Source: an uncultured Atopobiaceae bacterium
GTDB taxonomy: Bacteria > Actinomycetota > Coriobacteriia > Coriobacteriales > Atopobiaceae
Assembly (NCBI GenBank): GCA_944320975.1
Contig: CALUJM010000007.1
Span: forward strand, 1 to 64,000
Length of the DNA: 64,000 nt
Reading direction: 5' to 3'
Part shown: positions 33,290-41,616 of the stretch, in pieces
Position numbering within the stretch: the stretch's first letter is position 1
How the letters are laid out: every line of letters begins with the position of its first letter
The notes under the pieces: model-generated
The model's database searches: none
Seen by the model: the letters and a program-made list of their open reading frames with translations, nothing else
Told to the model about the DNA's origin: nothing
Program-made: the position numbers and the translations under genes

Positions 33290-34366
33290 GTGATCAAGAC
33301 GACCTCGTTCGGAACCCTGCCCGACGGCAGGGAGGCGCACGTCATCGAGCTGTCCGACGGCGTCGCGCGCGTGCGCGTGAGCGACTACGGCGCCACGGTC
33401 CTGGGCATCGACGTGCCGGACCGCGCGGGCGCGCTCGCCGACGTGGCCCTGGGCTTTGGCGACCTCGCGGGGTACCTCGGCCCCAACCCCGCCTTCTACG
33501 GCGGCACCGTGGGACCCGTGGCAAACCGCACCGACCGCGCCGAGGTCCCGCTCGGCGGCACCGTCTACCACCTCGCTCACAACGACGGGCCCGGCCTCGC
33601 CAACAACAACCACACCGACGCAGAGCGCGGGCTGCACAGGCGCCTCTGGGACGCCGCGGCAGACGACGCCGCCAACACGGTGCGCATGAGCTGTCGCCTC
33701 GCAGACGGCGAGCTCGGCCTCCCCGGAAACCGCACCTTCTCCGCGTCCTTCTCGCTTGCTGCGGACGGCGCCGCCCACGTGCTCACCGTGGCCTACGGCT
33801 GCGAGGCGGACGCCCCCACCTACGTGAGCATGACCAACCACACCTACATGAACCTCGCCGGCCATGACGCGGGCCCGGTCCTGGGGGAGGTCGTGGTCGC
33901 GGAGGCGGACAGTTTCCTGCCGCTGCGCCCCGACTGCGTCTCCGCGGGCGAGATCCGACCCGTGGCCAACACGCCGTTCGACTTCCGCTCGCCCCGCGCG
34001 CTCGGCGACGCCGTCGACGCCGACGACGAGCAGATCAAAATCGGGCGAGGCTACGACCACTGCCTGTGCATCCGCGGATGGGAGCCCGGCGCGGCGCCGC
34101 GTCCCGCGCTGCACGTGGTCGAGCCCGTCGGCGGCCGCGCGCTCGACGTCCTGGTGACCACCCCCGGCGCCCACCTCTACACCGGCAACTGGCTCGGCGA
34201 TGAGGACGCCAAGGACGGCGCGAGCTACACGCCGCGCGACGGCCTTGCCTTCGAGCCGGAATTCTACCCGGACAACATCCACCACCCGGAGTGGCCGCAG
34301 GCCGTCTGGGGGCCCGACAGGCCGTACGCGCAGACGATCGTGTACCGCTTCTCGACCGTCGGGTAG
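33290..34366 (+). CDS. galM: Aldose 1-epimerase (galactose mutarotase)
   Basis: Interconverts alpha and beta galactose/glucose, feeding alpha-galactose to GalK. 358 residues from a GTG start with AGGAG four bases upstream; an in-frame ATG ten codons earlier is an alternative. Family marks: GATVLGIDVPDR, the substrate arginine in VANRTDR, the catalytic-type histidine in MTNHTYMNLAG, and the C-terminal LAFEPEFYPDNIHH with the catalytic Glu. First gene of galM-galK-galT. Confidence 0.94.
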   Translation: MIKTTSFGTLPDGREAHVIELSDGVARVRVSDYGATVLGIDVPDRAGALADVALGFGDLAGYLGPNPAFYGGTVGPVANRTDRAEVPLGGTVYHLAHNDGPGLANNNHTDAERGLHRRLWDAAADDAANTVRMSCRLADGELGLPGNRTFSASFSLAADGAAHVLTVAYGCEADAPTYVSMTNHTYMNLAGHDAGPVLGEVVVAEADSFLPLRPDCVSAGEIRPVANTPFDFRSPRALGDAVDADDEQIKIGRGYDHCLCIRGWEPGAAPRPALHVVEPVGGRALDVLVTTPGAHLYTGNWLGDEDAKDGASYTPRDGLAFEPEFYPDNIHHPEWPQAVWGPDRPYAQTIVYRFSTVG

Positions 34367-34391
34367 CGCGTTCTTCTCGCCCGCGCCGCTC

Positions 34392-34468
34392 GCTAGTATG
34401 CACAGTTCGATTAACTTTCCTATATCCGCAGGATATTTTGAAGCAAAACTAGAACTGTGCGTACTAGC
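34392..34468. repeat. Palindromic element with CCTGCGGATAT core, copy 2
   Basis: 17-bp arms (34392-34408 and 34452-34468) pair with a single G-T. Read on the minus strand the inside carries CAAAATATCCTGCGGATATA then AAAGT, matching copy 1 at 31971, and CGCACAG in the arm matches as well. It sits between galM and galK, possibly giving polarity or a regulator site within the operon. Confidence 0.7.
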
Positions 34469-34556
34469 AACCCCGGAAGGAAGGGCTGGCGAAAAGAGCG
34501 ACGGCCCGCTAGCAATCGTGAAAGCGCCCCGCAGGGGGCTCGATGAAAGGAGCAGC

Positions 34557-35765
34557 ATGGCAGCAGGAACGGACAAGGGCACGCCCCTCGAGGTGGCCCG
34601 CGAGCTCTTTGGGCGGGAGTTCGCCGACGTGGAGCACGAGCGCCTGCTCGCGGTCCACGCGCCCGCGCGCTCGGAGATCTCCGGCAACCACACCGACCAC
34701 GAGGGCGGCCACGTCATCGCCGGTGCGCTGAACGTCGCCATCGACGGCGTCGCGGCGGCCAACGGCACCGACCGCGTGCGCGTGGCGAGCGCGGGGTACC
34801 CCACCTTCGAGATCTCCCTGGACAGCCTCGACGAGCGCGAGGACGAGCACGTCACGACCGCCGGCCTCGTGCGCGGCATGGCGGCGTGCATGGCGGCCAC
34901 CGGGCGCACCCCCGCTGGCTTTGACCTCGCGATGACGAGCGACATCCCCTCCGGCGGCGGCCTCTCCAGCTCCGCCGCCGTGGAGGCCGCGCTCGGCCGC
35001 GTGATGGAGGCGCTGTGGGAGGGCCCCGAGGTCACGCCGGTCGAGCTCGCCAAGATGGGGCAGTTCGCCGAGAACCGCTACTTCGGCAAGCCGTGCGGCC
35101 TCATGGACCAGGCGGCCGTCTGCCTGGGCGGCCTCGCGTTCATGGACTTCGAGGACGCCGCAGAGCCGCGCACAGCCAAGCTCGAGCTCGACTTCGACGC
35201 CGCGGGCTATGCCCTCTGCCTCGTGGACGTGGGCTGCGACCACGCGCCCTTCACCGCAGACTACGCCGCTGTGCCCGTTGAGATGCAGCAGGTTGCCCGC
35301 GAGTTCGGCCATGAGCGCCTCTGCGAGGTCGACCCGGCCGAGTTCGACCGTCGCCTGCCCGAGCTGCGCGAGAAGCTCGGCGACCGCGCGATCCTGCGCG
35401 CAATCCACTACTGGCGCGAGAACGAGCTCGTCGACAAGCGCTGGGACGCCCTCACGGCCGGCGACATCGACCGCTTCCTCGAGCTCACCCGCGAGTCCGG
35501 CGCGAGCTCCGCGATGTTCCTCCAGAACGTCTCCACCGGCGGCTCCTTCCAGCCGGCGATGCTGGCGCTGGGCCTGGCCGAGCGCATCCTCGACGGCCGC
35601 GGCGCCACGCGCATCCACGGCGGCGGCTTCGGCGGCTCCATCCAGTGCTTCGTGCCGCTCGACATGGTCGAAGACTTCACCGCCCAGATGAACGCCTGGC
35701 TGGGCGAGGGCGCCTGCGTCCACTACCAGATCGCCGAGAAGGGGGCGCATGCGGCATGGCTGTAG
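34557..35765 (+). CDS. galK: Galactokinase
   Basis: Phosphorylates galactose to galactose-1-phosphate. 402 residues, GHMP kinase fold: sugar-binding SEISGNHTDHEGG at about 42-54 (a variant of the usual GEHTDY motif seen in a subset of anaerobes), ATP loop SGGGLSSSAAVE near 131-142, and C-terminal HGGGFGGS. GAAAGGAG precedes the ATG. galT begins within its last codons (10-bp overlap). Confidence 0.94.
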   Translation: MAAGTDKGTPLEVARELFGREFADVEHERLLAVHAPARSEISGNHTDHEGGHVIAGALNVAIDGVAAANGTDRVRVASAGYPTFEISLDSLDEREDEHVTTAGLVRGMAACMAATGRTPAGFDLAMTSDIPSGGGLSSSAAVEAALGRVMEALWEGPEVTPVELAKMGQFAENRYFGKPCGLMDQAAVCLGGLAFMDFEDAAEPRTAKLELDFDAAGYALCLVDVGCDHAPFTADYAAVPVEMQQVAREFGHERLCEVDPAEFDRRLPELREKLGDRAILRAIHYWRENELVDKRWDALTAGDIDRFLELTRESGASSAMFLQNVSTGGSFQPAMLALGLAERILDGRGATRIHGGGFGGSIQCFVPLDMVEDFTAQMNAWLGEGACVHYQIAEKGAHAAWL

Positions 35766-37375
35766 AGAACGTCCGCGACAACGTCCAGGCGCTCGTCGAC
35801 TACGCGGCGACGCGCGATCTCATCGGCTGGACGGACCGCGTCTGGTCGTACAACGCCACGCTCGAGGCCATCGGGGCGCTCGGGCCCGGGCCGGAGCAGT
35901 CCTGGGTCCTGGCGGAGGAGCCTGACCTCGACGCGGAGCCGGCCGAGCTCGACCTCGAGGCCACGCTCGCCGACCTCGCGGAGGTCGCGGTGACCAACGG
36001 CTGCGTCGAGGACACGGCAAACGGCCGCGACCGCGTTTCCATGCGCGTCATGGGCACCCTGATGCCGCGCCCGTCCGAGACCATCTCCATCTTCGACGCG
36101 CTCGTGGAGGAGGACCCCAAGGCGGCCACCGACTGGTTCTACCGCATCTGCTGCGACGCGGGCTACGTGCGCCGCGCCGCCATCGCGCGCAACATCCAGT
36201 GGAGCTCCCCCACCCGCTGGGGCGACCTCGAGATCACGATCAACCTCTCCAAGCCCGAGAAGGACCCGCGCGACATCGCGGCGGCGGGCGCGGCCAAGGC
36301 CACGGGCGAGAAGTACCCGGCGTGCCAGCTCTGCATCGAGAACGAGGGCTACCCCGGGCGCGGCGCGGCGATGGCCGGCGGCGAGCACCCGGCCCGCCAG
36401 AACCTGCGCATCATCCCGATCGAGCTCGACGGCGAGCGCTGGGGCCTGCAGTACAGCCCCTACGCCTACTTCAACGAGCACAGCATCGCGATGAGCGCCC
36501 ACCATCGCCCGATGCACATCGACGAGAAGGCGCTGCGCTGCCTGCTCGACTTCGTCGACCTGCTGCCGCACTACTTCATCGGGTCCAACGCCGACCTGCC
36601 GATCGTGGGTGGCTCGATCCTCTCGCACGACCACTTCCAGGGCGGCGCGCACGAGTTCCCGATGATGCGCGCCGAGGTCGCCGAGTCCTTCTCGATGGAC
36701 GCCTTCCCCGGCGTGGAGGGCGCCGTGCTCACCTGGCCGCTCTCCGTGCTGCGCCTGCGCTCCGCGAGCCGGGACGACCTACTCGCGGCCGCCGTGCACG
36801 TCATCGACGCGTGGCGCGCCTGGACCGACGAGTCCGTGGGCGTGATCGCCCTCGACGAGGACGGCACGCGCCACAACACCGTGACGCCCGTCGTGCGCCG
36901 CGTGGACGAGGGCGGCGCCGTGGGCGGCGAGCGCTACGAGGCCTACCTCGCGCTGCGCTGCAACGTGACGAGCGACGAGCACCCGCTCGGCATCTTCCAC
37001 CCGCACGCCGAGTACCACCACATCAAGAAGGAAAACATCGGCCTCATCGAGGTCATGGGCCTCGCGATCCTGCCGCCGCGCCTCGTGGGCGAGCTCGCCG
37101 CCGTGCGGGCGCACCTGCTCGAGGGCGTCTCCGCGGGCGCCGACGTCGACGCCGTGCGCGCCGCGCTGGACGCGGACCCGGCGAGCGCGAGCCACGCCGC
37201 CTGGGCGGCCGAGGTCTACGGGCGCCGCGCGGGCGAGCTCACCGAGGAGGCCGCCGAGCAGGTCCTGCGCGACGAGGTCGGCGCCGTCTTCGGGCACGTG
37301 CTCGAGGACGCCGGCGTCTTCAAGTGGGACGAGGCCGGCCGCGCCGCGCAGATGCGCTTCGTCGCGAGCCTGTAG
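35756..37375 (+). CDS. galT: UDP-glucose-hexose-1-phosphate uridylyltransferase, long (type 2) form
   Basis: Transfers UMP between UDP-glucose and galactose-1-phosphate, completing the Leloir sequence together with GalE, which is not in this window. 539 residues, the long form found in Firmicutes and Coriobacteria rather than the 350-residue E. coli type. Conserved parts are SPTRWGDLEITINLSKPEKDPRD in the first half (written here as the region around residues 158-180), the HRPMHI and GGSILSHDHFQGG segments, and PHAEYHHIKKENIG. It overlaps galK by 10 bp and is followed by a strong terminator. Confidence 0.93.
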   Translation: MAVENVRDNVQALVDYAATRDLIGWTDRVWSYNATLEAIGALGPGPEQSWVLAEEPDLDAEPAELDLEATLADLAEVAVTNGCVEDTANGRDRVSMRVMGTLMPRPSETISIFDALVEEDPKAATDWFYRICCDAGYVRRAAIARNIQWSSPTRWGDLEITINLSKPEKDPRDIAAAGAAKATGEKYPACQLCIENEGYPGRGAAMAGGEHPARQNLRIIPIELDGERWGLQYSPYAYFNEHSIAMSAHHRPMHIDEKALRCLLDFVDLLPHYFIGSNADLPIVGGSILSHDHFQGGAHEFPMMRAEVAESFSMDAFPGVEGAVLTWPLSVLRLRSASRDDLLAAAVHVIDAWRAWTDESVGVIALDEDGTRHNTVTPVVRRVDEGGAVGGERYEAYLALRCNVTSDEHPLGIFHPHAEYHHIKKENIGLIEVMGLAILPPRLVGELAAVRAHLLEGVSAGADVDAVRAALDADPASASHAAWAAEVYGRRAGELTEEAAEQVLRDEVGAVFGHVLEDAGVFKWDEAGRAAQMRFVASL

Positions 37376-37409
37376 GTCTGTTCTTCTCGCCTTACCGCCA
37401 CCACAACCT

Positions 37410-37446
37410 GGGGCCGGCCGCCATGCGCGACCGGCCCCTTCTTTCT
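37410..37446 (+). terminator. Terminator of galM-galK-galT
   Basis: GGGGCCGG (37410-37417) pairs with CCGGCCCC (37431-37438), followed by TTCTTTCT. It lies 35 bp beyond the galT stop. Confidence 0.85.
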
Positions 37447-37447
37447 G

Positions 37448-37627
37448 GCCCGCACTCGACGGCAAACCTCGAGAGCGAGCGGACACCTGTTGCCTCCGCA
37501 CATCGAGTGCGGGCGGCAGCGCGCTGGACGCGGGCACTCGATGGCAAACGCCGAGTAGCCCCGCGCACTGGATGCCCTTCGGGCCCAAATCCGCCCGCAC
37601 TCGATGCCCGCACTCATGAGTGCGGGC
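37448..37627. repeat. Array of GCCCGCACTCGATGGCAAAC
   Basis: Forward copies at 37448-37467, 37531-37550, 37561-37577 and 37592-37609 (some shortened) and reverse copies at 37499-37514 and 37613-37627. It lies between the convergent galT and paaK. The 88 bp after the array contain two full dispersed words (37663, 37699) and a variant (37628-37637). Confidence 0.8.
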
Positions 37628-37715
37628 AAGAAGGACGTGCAGCCCTACCCGTTGGAGCGGGCGAGAAGGACGTGCGGCACCTACCCGTGGGCGCGGGCGA
37701 GAAGAACGTGCCCCC

Positions 37716-38951
37716 CTACTCGTAGCGCTCGTCGAAGACGCGGCGGGTCTTCTTCTCGCTGCGCGGCAGGACGCCGAGCTCGACCACCTTGACGAGCGGC
37801 GTGAAGCCGATGCGGCGCTTGACCTCGTGCGCGACCTCGTCGGCGAGGTCGAGGAAGTCCTGCGTGCCGTCCGTCTCCACGTAGATGCGCATGGTGTCGC
37901 GGCCCTCGAGGTGCGAGATGCGGATCTGGTACTCGCTCGAGAGCTGCGGGAACTCCTGCAGCACCTCCTCGATCTGTCGCGGGAAGACGTTGACGCCCTT
38001 GATCTTGACCATGTCGTCGGAGCGACCCTGGAGCGTGTCGATGCGCGGGTAGGGGCTTCCGCAGGGGCAGGTGCCGGGGATGATGCGGCTGAGGTCATGC
38101 GTGCGGAAGCGGATGAGCGGCGCGCCCTCCTTGACCAGCGTCGTGATCACGATCTCGCCCCACTCGCCGTCTGGCAGCGGCGCGCCCGTGGCGGGGTCGA
38201 CGATCTCGATGTAGATGAAGTCGTCCCAGTAGTGCATGCCATCCTCGGCGTCGCAGGAGATGCCGATGCCGGGACCGTAAACCTCCGTGAGGCCGTAGAT
38301 GTCGTAGACCTGGATGCCGAGGCCCGCCTTCACGCGGTCGCGCATCTTCTTGCCCCAGCGCTCGGAGCCGATGACGCCCTTGCGCAGCGCGATTTTGTCG
38401 CGCATGCCGCGCGCCTCGACCTCCTCGGCCAGGAGCAGCGCGTAGCTCGACGTGGCGCCGATGACCGTAGTCTGCAGGTCCACCATGAACTGGAGCTGCT
38501 TCTCCGTGTTGCCGGGGCCCATCGGGACGGCCATCGCGCCGAGCTTCTCCGCGCCCGCCTGAAAGCCGATGCCCGCGGTCCAGAGGCCGTAGCCGGGCGT
38601 GATCTGGATGCGGTCGTCTGCGGTGATTCCGGCGAGCTCGTAGCAGCGGGCAAACTGCGTGGCCCAGTCGTCGACGTCGCGCGCGGTGTACGGGATGATC
38701 ACGGGCGTGCCCGTGGTGCCCGAGCTCGAGTGGATGCGCACGATCTGGCGCTCGTCAACCGCGGAGATCCCGAGCGGGTAGCAGTTGCGCAGGTCCTCCT
38801 TCTCCGAGAAGGGCAGCGCGAGGAAGTCCTCCTCGGTGAGGACCTCGGTGACGCCGGCCTCCTGAAGGCGCCGCCCGAAGTAGTTGCCGGACGCAACGAG
38901 CCGCTGGACCTGGTCGTTCACGAGCTTGAGCTGGGACGCACTGATTTTCAT
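37716..38951 (-). CDS. paaK: Phenylacetate-CoA ligase-type arylacetyl-CoA synthetase
   Basis: 411 residues of the PaaK adenylate-forming family: AMP loop SSSGTTGTPV near 95-104, YGLTEVYGPGIG, and the hinge/C-terminal GRSDDMVKIKGVNVFP. By family it links arylacetates (phenylacetate, indoleacetate) to CoA; run in reverse with the Ior enzyme it would conserve energy as ATP by forming free arylacetate from arylacetyl-CoA. The start at 38951 has GAAGGAG upstream; an extra 16 codons would run into the REP palindrome. Last gene of iorA-iorB-paaK. Confidence 0.9.
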   Translation of the reverse strand: MKISASQLKLVNDQVQRLVASGNYFGRRLQEAGVTEVLTEEDFLALPFSEKEDLRNCYPLGISAVDERQIVRIHSSSGTTGTPVIIPYTARDVDDWATQFARCYELAGITADDRIQITPGYGLWTAGIGFQAGAEKLGAMAVPMGPGNTEKQLQFMVDLQTTVIGATSSYALLLAEEVEARGMRDKIALRKGVIGSERWGKKMRDRVKAGLGIQVYDIYGLTEVYGPGIGISCDAEDGMHYWDDFIYIEIVDPATGAPLPDGEWGEIVITTLVKEGAPLIRFRTHDLSRIIPGTCPCGSPYPRIDTLQGRSDDMVKIKGVNVFPRQIEEVLQEFPQLSSEYQIRISHLEGRDTMRIYVETDGTQDFLDLADEVAHEVKRRIGFTPLVKVVELGVLPRSEKKTRRVFDERYE

Positions 38952-38964
38952 GCTGGGCTCCTTC

Positions 38965-39034
38965 CACCGTGCAAAGGGGACAGTCACTTTTGCACGCATG
39001 ACCGTGCAAAAGTGACTGTCCCCTTTGCACGGTG
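38965..39034. repeat. REP palindrome with perfect 32-bp arms, GGGGACAGTCAC type
   Basis: Arms 38965-38996 and 39003-39034 around a 6-nt loop. The iorB stop codon (38984) is inside the left arm, so the last residues of IorB are encoded by the repeat. Confidence 0.92.
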
Positions 39035-39613
39035 CAGGGCGGCAAGGTCGAGGTCGAGGAAGCGGGGGCTCACGGTGGCGCGGACGGCAGCCGCAAGGTC
39101 GTCAAGGGTGACGGGGCCGAGTGCGCCGGCACGCGCCGCGGCGCCGAGAAGGACCACGTTGAGGGCGCGCGCGGTGCCGAGCTCGGCCTCGGCCGCCGCG
39201 GCGTCCACGACCGCGAGGTTCTTCTCGCCCACGTGCTCGTGCAGGTAGGACATGATGGCGGACAGGTCGTAGGCAGGGCCGCCCGTGGCGGCGGAGACGG
39301 GCACCACCGGGACGTCGCTGGTGACGACCACGCCGCCCGCGCGCAGGAAGGGCAGCTGGCGCACGGCCTCGGCGGGCTCGAAGGCGACGATCGCGTCGGC
39401 GCGACCGCGGCCGATCAGTGGCGAGACCGCGCCCTCCCCCAGCCTCACGTGGCTGAAGACCGAGCCGCCGCGCTGCGCCATGCCGATGGTCTCGGCGGTC
39501 TTGACGGGAAGGCCGCGCTCCATCGCAGCGCGGGCGAGCAGCTTGGAGGCAAGAACGGCCCCCTGGCCCCCCACGCCGGCAAGAATGACGTTCGTGCAGC
39601 GCCGCTCGCTCAC
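38984..39613 (-). CDS. iorB: Indolepyruvate ferredoxin oxidoreductase beta subunit
   Basis: Gamma-type subunit of the 2-oxoacid:ferredoxin oxidoreductase family, partner of IorA in oxidative decarboxylation of arylpyruvates to arylacetyl-CoA with reduced ferredoxin. 209 residues, beginning with NVILAGVGGQGAVLASKLLA, and the conserved ETIGMAQRGGSVFSHVRLG follows. The last 17 codons (about HRAKGTVTFARSCVQK) come from a REP palindrome. It starts 4 bp inside the iorA stop region, indicating coupling. EKN and VLL segments are encoded by dispersed words. Confidence 0.94.
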   Translation of the reverse strand: MSERRCTNVILAGVGGQGAVLASKLLARAAMERGLPVKTAETIGMAQRGGSVFSHVRLGEGAVSPLIGRGRADAIVAFEPAEAVRQLPFLRAGGVVVTSDVPVVPVSAATGGPAYDLSAIMSYLHEHVGEKNLAVVDAAAAEAELGTARALNVVLLGAAARAGALGPVTLDDLAAAVRATVSPRFLDLDLAALHRAKGTVTFARSCVQK

Positions 39614-41433
39614 AGGCGCTCACCTCCCGAGATGGCGTGCGTGGGACAAATCTGCTCGCAGAGGGTGCAGCCCGTGCACTGCGCAGCGTCGATGCGGACC
39701 TTGCCGGTCGCGTCGTCCGGCACGAGGGCAGGGCATCCAAGCTCGCGCACGCAGCGCTGGCAGCCGACACACCTCTCGGCGTCAACCGCGCTCGTGGACT
39801 GTGGCTTGGCGAGCACCACGCACGGGCTCCGGAAGATGATGGCCTTGACGCCCGGCTCGTCGGCAACGCGACGCACCGCGGAGACGGCGGCATCGAGGTC
39901 GAGCGGGTCGACGGTCTCCACGACCGTGAGACCGATGGCGCGCAGAACGCGCTCGATCGAGACCTTCTCCACGACCTGCCCCATCATCGTGCGCCCCGTG
40001 CCGGGGTGCGGCTGGTGGCCGGTCATGGCCGTGGTGGAGTTGTCCAGCACGACGAGCGTCATGTTCGCCTGGTTGTAGAAAGCGTTCACCACGCCGGTGA
40101 TGCCCGAGGCAAAGAAGGTGGAGTCGCCCACGAAGGCAAACGCCGTGGTGTCCGGCTCCACGTGCGTCACTCCCTGCGCGATGTTGATGCCCGCTCCCAT
40201 GCACAGGCACGTGTCCACCATGTCGAGCGGCTTGGCGTTGCCCAACGTGTAGCAGCCGATGTCGCCGCAGAAGAGCGTCTTGCGGCCGCGCATGGCGCGC
40301 TTGACGGCGTAGAAGCTCGCCCGGTGCGGGCAGCCGGCACACAGGACCGGCGGACGGACGGGGAGCGTGGGGGGCGCCGGGGTGGGAACGACGGCCGTCT
40401 GGCGGCCGAGGAAGGCGTCGAGCGCGCGGCCCACGCTCTCGACGGTGTTCTCCCCGGAGGGCTGGATGTCGCCGGTAAGCTTGCCGCAAATCTTTACCGT
40501 AAGCCCGCGGCGACCGCAGGTCGCGACGAGGGCGCGCTCTATCACGGGGTCGAGCTCCTCCACGCAGAGGACCTCATCAAGGCCGTCGAGAAAGTCAGCG
40601 GCGAGGTCCTCGGGGAACGGGTACGGCGTCGCCACGCGAAGGACGCGAACGTCGTCCTTCTCGCCAAGGTTCTCGGCGACGTAGGTGGCGCTGATACCGT
40701 GGGTGGCCACGCCGAGGCGCGGGCGCGCGTCGGGGCCGGCCGTCTGCGTCACCGTGTTTCTCGCGTAGCCAGAGAGGCGTCCAGCGAGCGCCGCGTCACG
40801 CCTCTCGATGGCGGCATGGGCGCGCACGGAGAGCGCTGGGAAGATGACCCAGCGGCTCGGGTCGCGGACGAAGCCCTCCGCCTCGTGGTGCGCCCACTCC
40901 TCCGGCCCCGCCACGAGCACGTCCTCGTAGCCGTGGTCCACGCGCGTGGTTGGGCGCACGATCACGGGGCAGCCCAGCTCCTCGGAGAGCTCGAACGCCT
41001 CGCACATCATCGCGTAAGCCTCGGACGGGCTGGAGGGGTCAAGGATCGGCAGCTTGGCGTAGGCGGCGAAGGTGCGCGTGTCCTGCTCGGTCTGGGACGA
41101 GATGGGGCCTGGGTCGTCAGCCACGAGCACGACCATGCCGCCCTTGACGCCGATGTAGGAGAGGCTCATGAGCGGGTCGGAGGCAACGTTGAGGCCAACC
41201 TGCTTCATGGTCACGAGCGCGCGGGCGCCGGCATAGGCAGCGCCGGCAGCCACCTCGAGCGCGGCCTTCTCGTTGACCGACCACTCCACGTAGACGCCCT
41301 CCGGCCTGCGGCGCGCGACCGTCTCCAGAACCTCGGTCGAGGGCGTGCCGGGATAGCCGGCCACGACGTTCACGCCCGCCGTGAGCGCGCCGAGGGCCAT
41401 GGCCTCGTTGCCCATCATGAACTCTCTGTGCAT
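39610..41433 (-). CDS. iorA: Indolepyruvate ferredoxin oxidoreductase alpha subunit
   Basis: 607 residues. The N-terminal pyrimidine-binding TPP half opens with GNEAMALGALTAGVNVVAGYPGTP. The pyrophosphate half carries CAGCPHR, GDIGCYTLG and the magnesium motif GDSTFFASG..N. The C-terminal ferredoxin module has two clusters, CVGCQRCVRELGCP and CTGCTLCEQICP. Acts with IorB on indolepyruvate and other aryl 2-oxo acids from aromatic amino acid transamination. The start at 41433 has GGGGAGG upstream; 41 upstream codons fall in a repeat and are excluded. EKDD near residue 290 is encoded by the dispersed word. Confidence 0.95.
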   Translation of the reverse strand: MHREFMMGNEAMALGALTAGVNVVAGYPGTPSTEVLETVARRRPEGVYVEWSVNEKAALEVAAGAAYAGARALVTMKQVGLNVASDPLMSLSYIGVKGGMVVLVADDPGPISSQTEQDTRTFAAYAKLPILDPSSPSEAYAMMCEAFELSEELGCPVIVRPTTRVDHGYEDVLVAGPEEWAHHEAEGFVRDPSRWVIFPALSVRAHAAIERRDAALAGRLSGYARNTVTQTAGPDARPRLGVATHGISATYVAENLGEKDDVRVLRVATPYPFPEDLAADFLDGLDEVLCVEELDPVIERALVATCGRRGLTVKICGKLTGDIQPSGENTVESVGRALDAFLGRQTAVVPTPAPPTLPVRPPVLCAGCPHRASFYAVKRAMRGRKTLFCGDIGCYTLGNAKPLDMVDTCLCMGAGINIAQGVTHVEPDTTAFAFVGDSTFFASGITGVVNAFYNQANMTLVVLDNSTTAMTGHQPHPGTGRTMMGQVVEKVSIERVLRAIGLTVVETVDPLDLDAAVSAVRRVADEPGVKAIIFRSPCVVLAKPQSTSAVDAERCVGCQRCVRELGCPALVPDDATGKVRIDAAQCTGCTLCEQICPTHAISGGERL

Positions 41434-41501
41434 GCTACCTCCCCTTCGCTCCGGCCACTCTACCAGACCCACGTTACAGGTTGGCAAATTGGGGGCTCTG
41501 C

Positions 41502-41605
41502 AAATTGGGGACGTGCTTTTTCTCTCAGAGATTTTGGGACAGGCCTGTTGCGGCAAAGCCGGACCTGTCCCAAAATCTCTGAGAGAAAAAGCACGTCCCC
41601 ATTTT
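41502..41605. repeat. REP palindrome with 42-bp arms, GGGGACGTGC type
   Basis: Arms 41502-41543 and 41564-41605 pair at 41 of 42 positions around a small GC hairpin. It separates the divergent iorA and tcdA and probably blocks read-through each way. Confidence 0.9.
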
Positions 41606-41616
41606 CGGGAGGCAGC

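Noticed and set aside
37628-37637. Additional dispersed word at CAAGAAGGAC
   Set aside because: One mismatch from the exact word; not included in the count.
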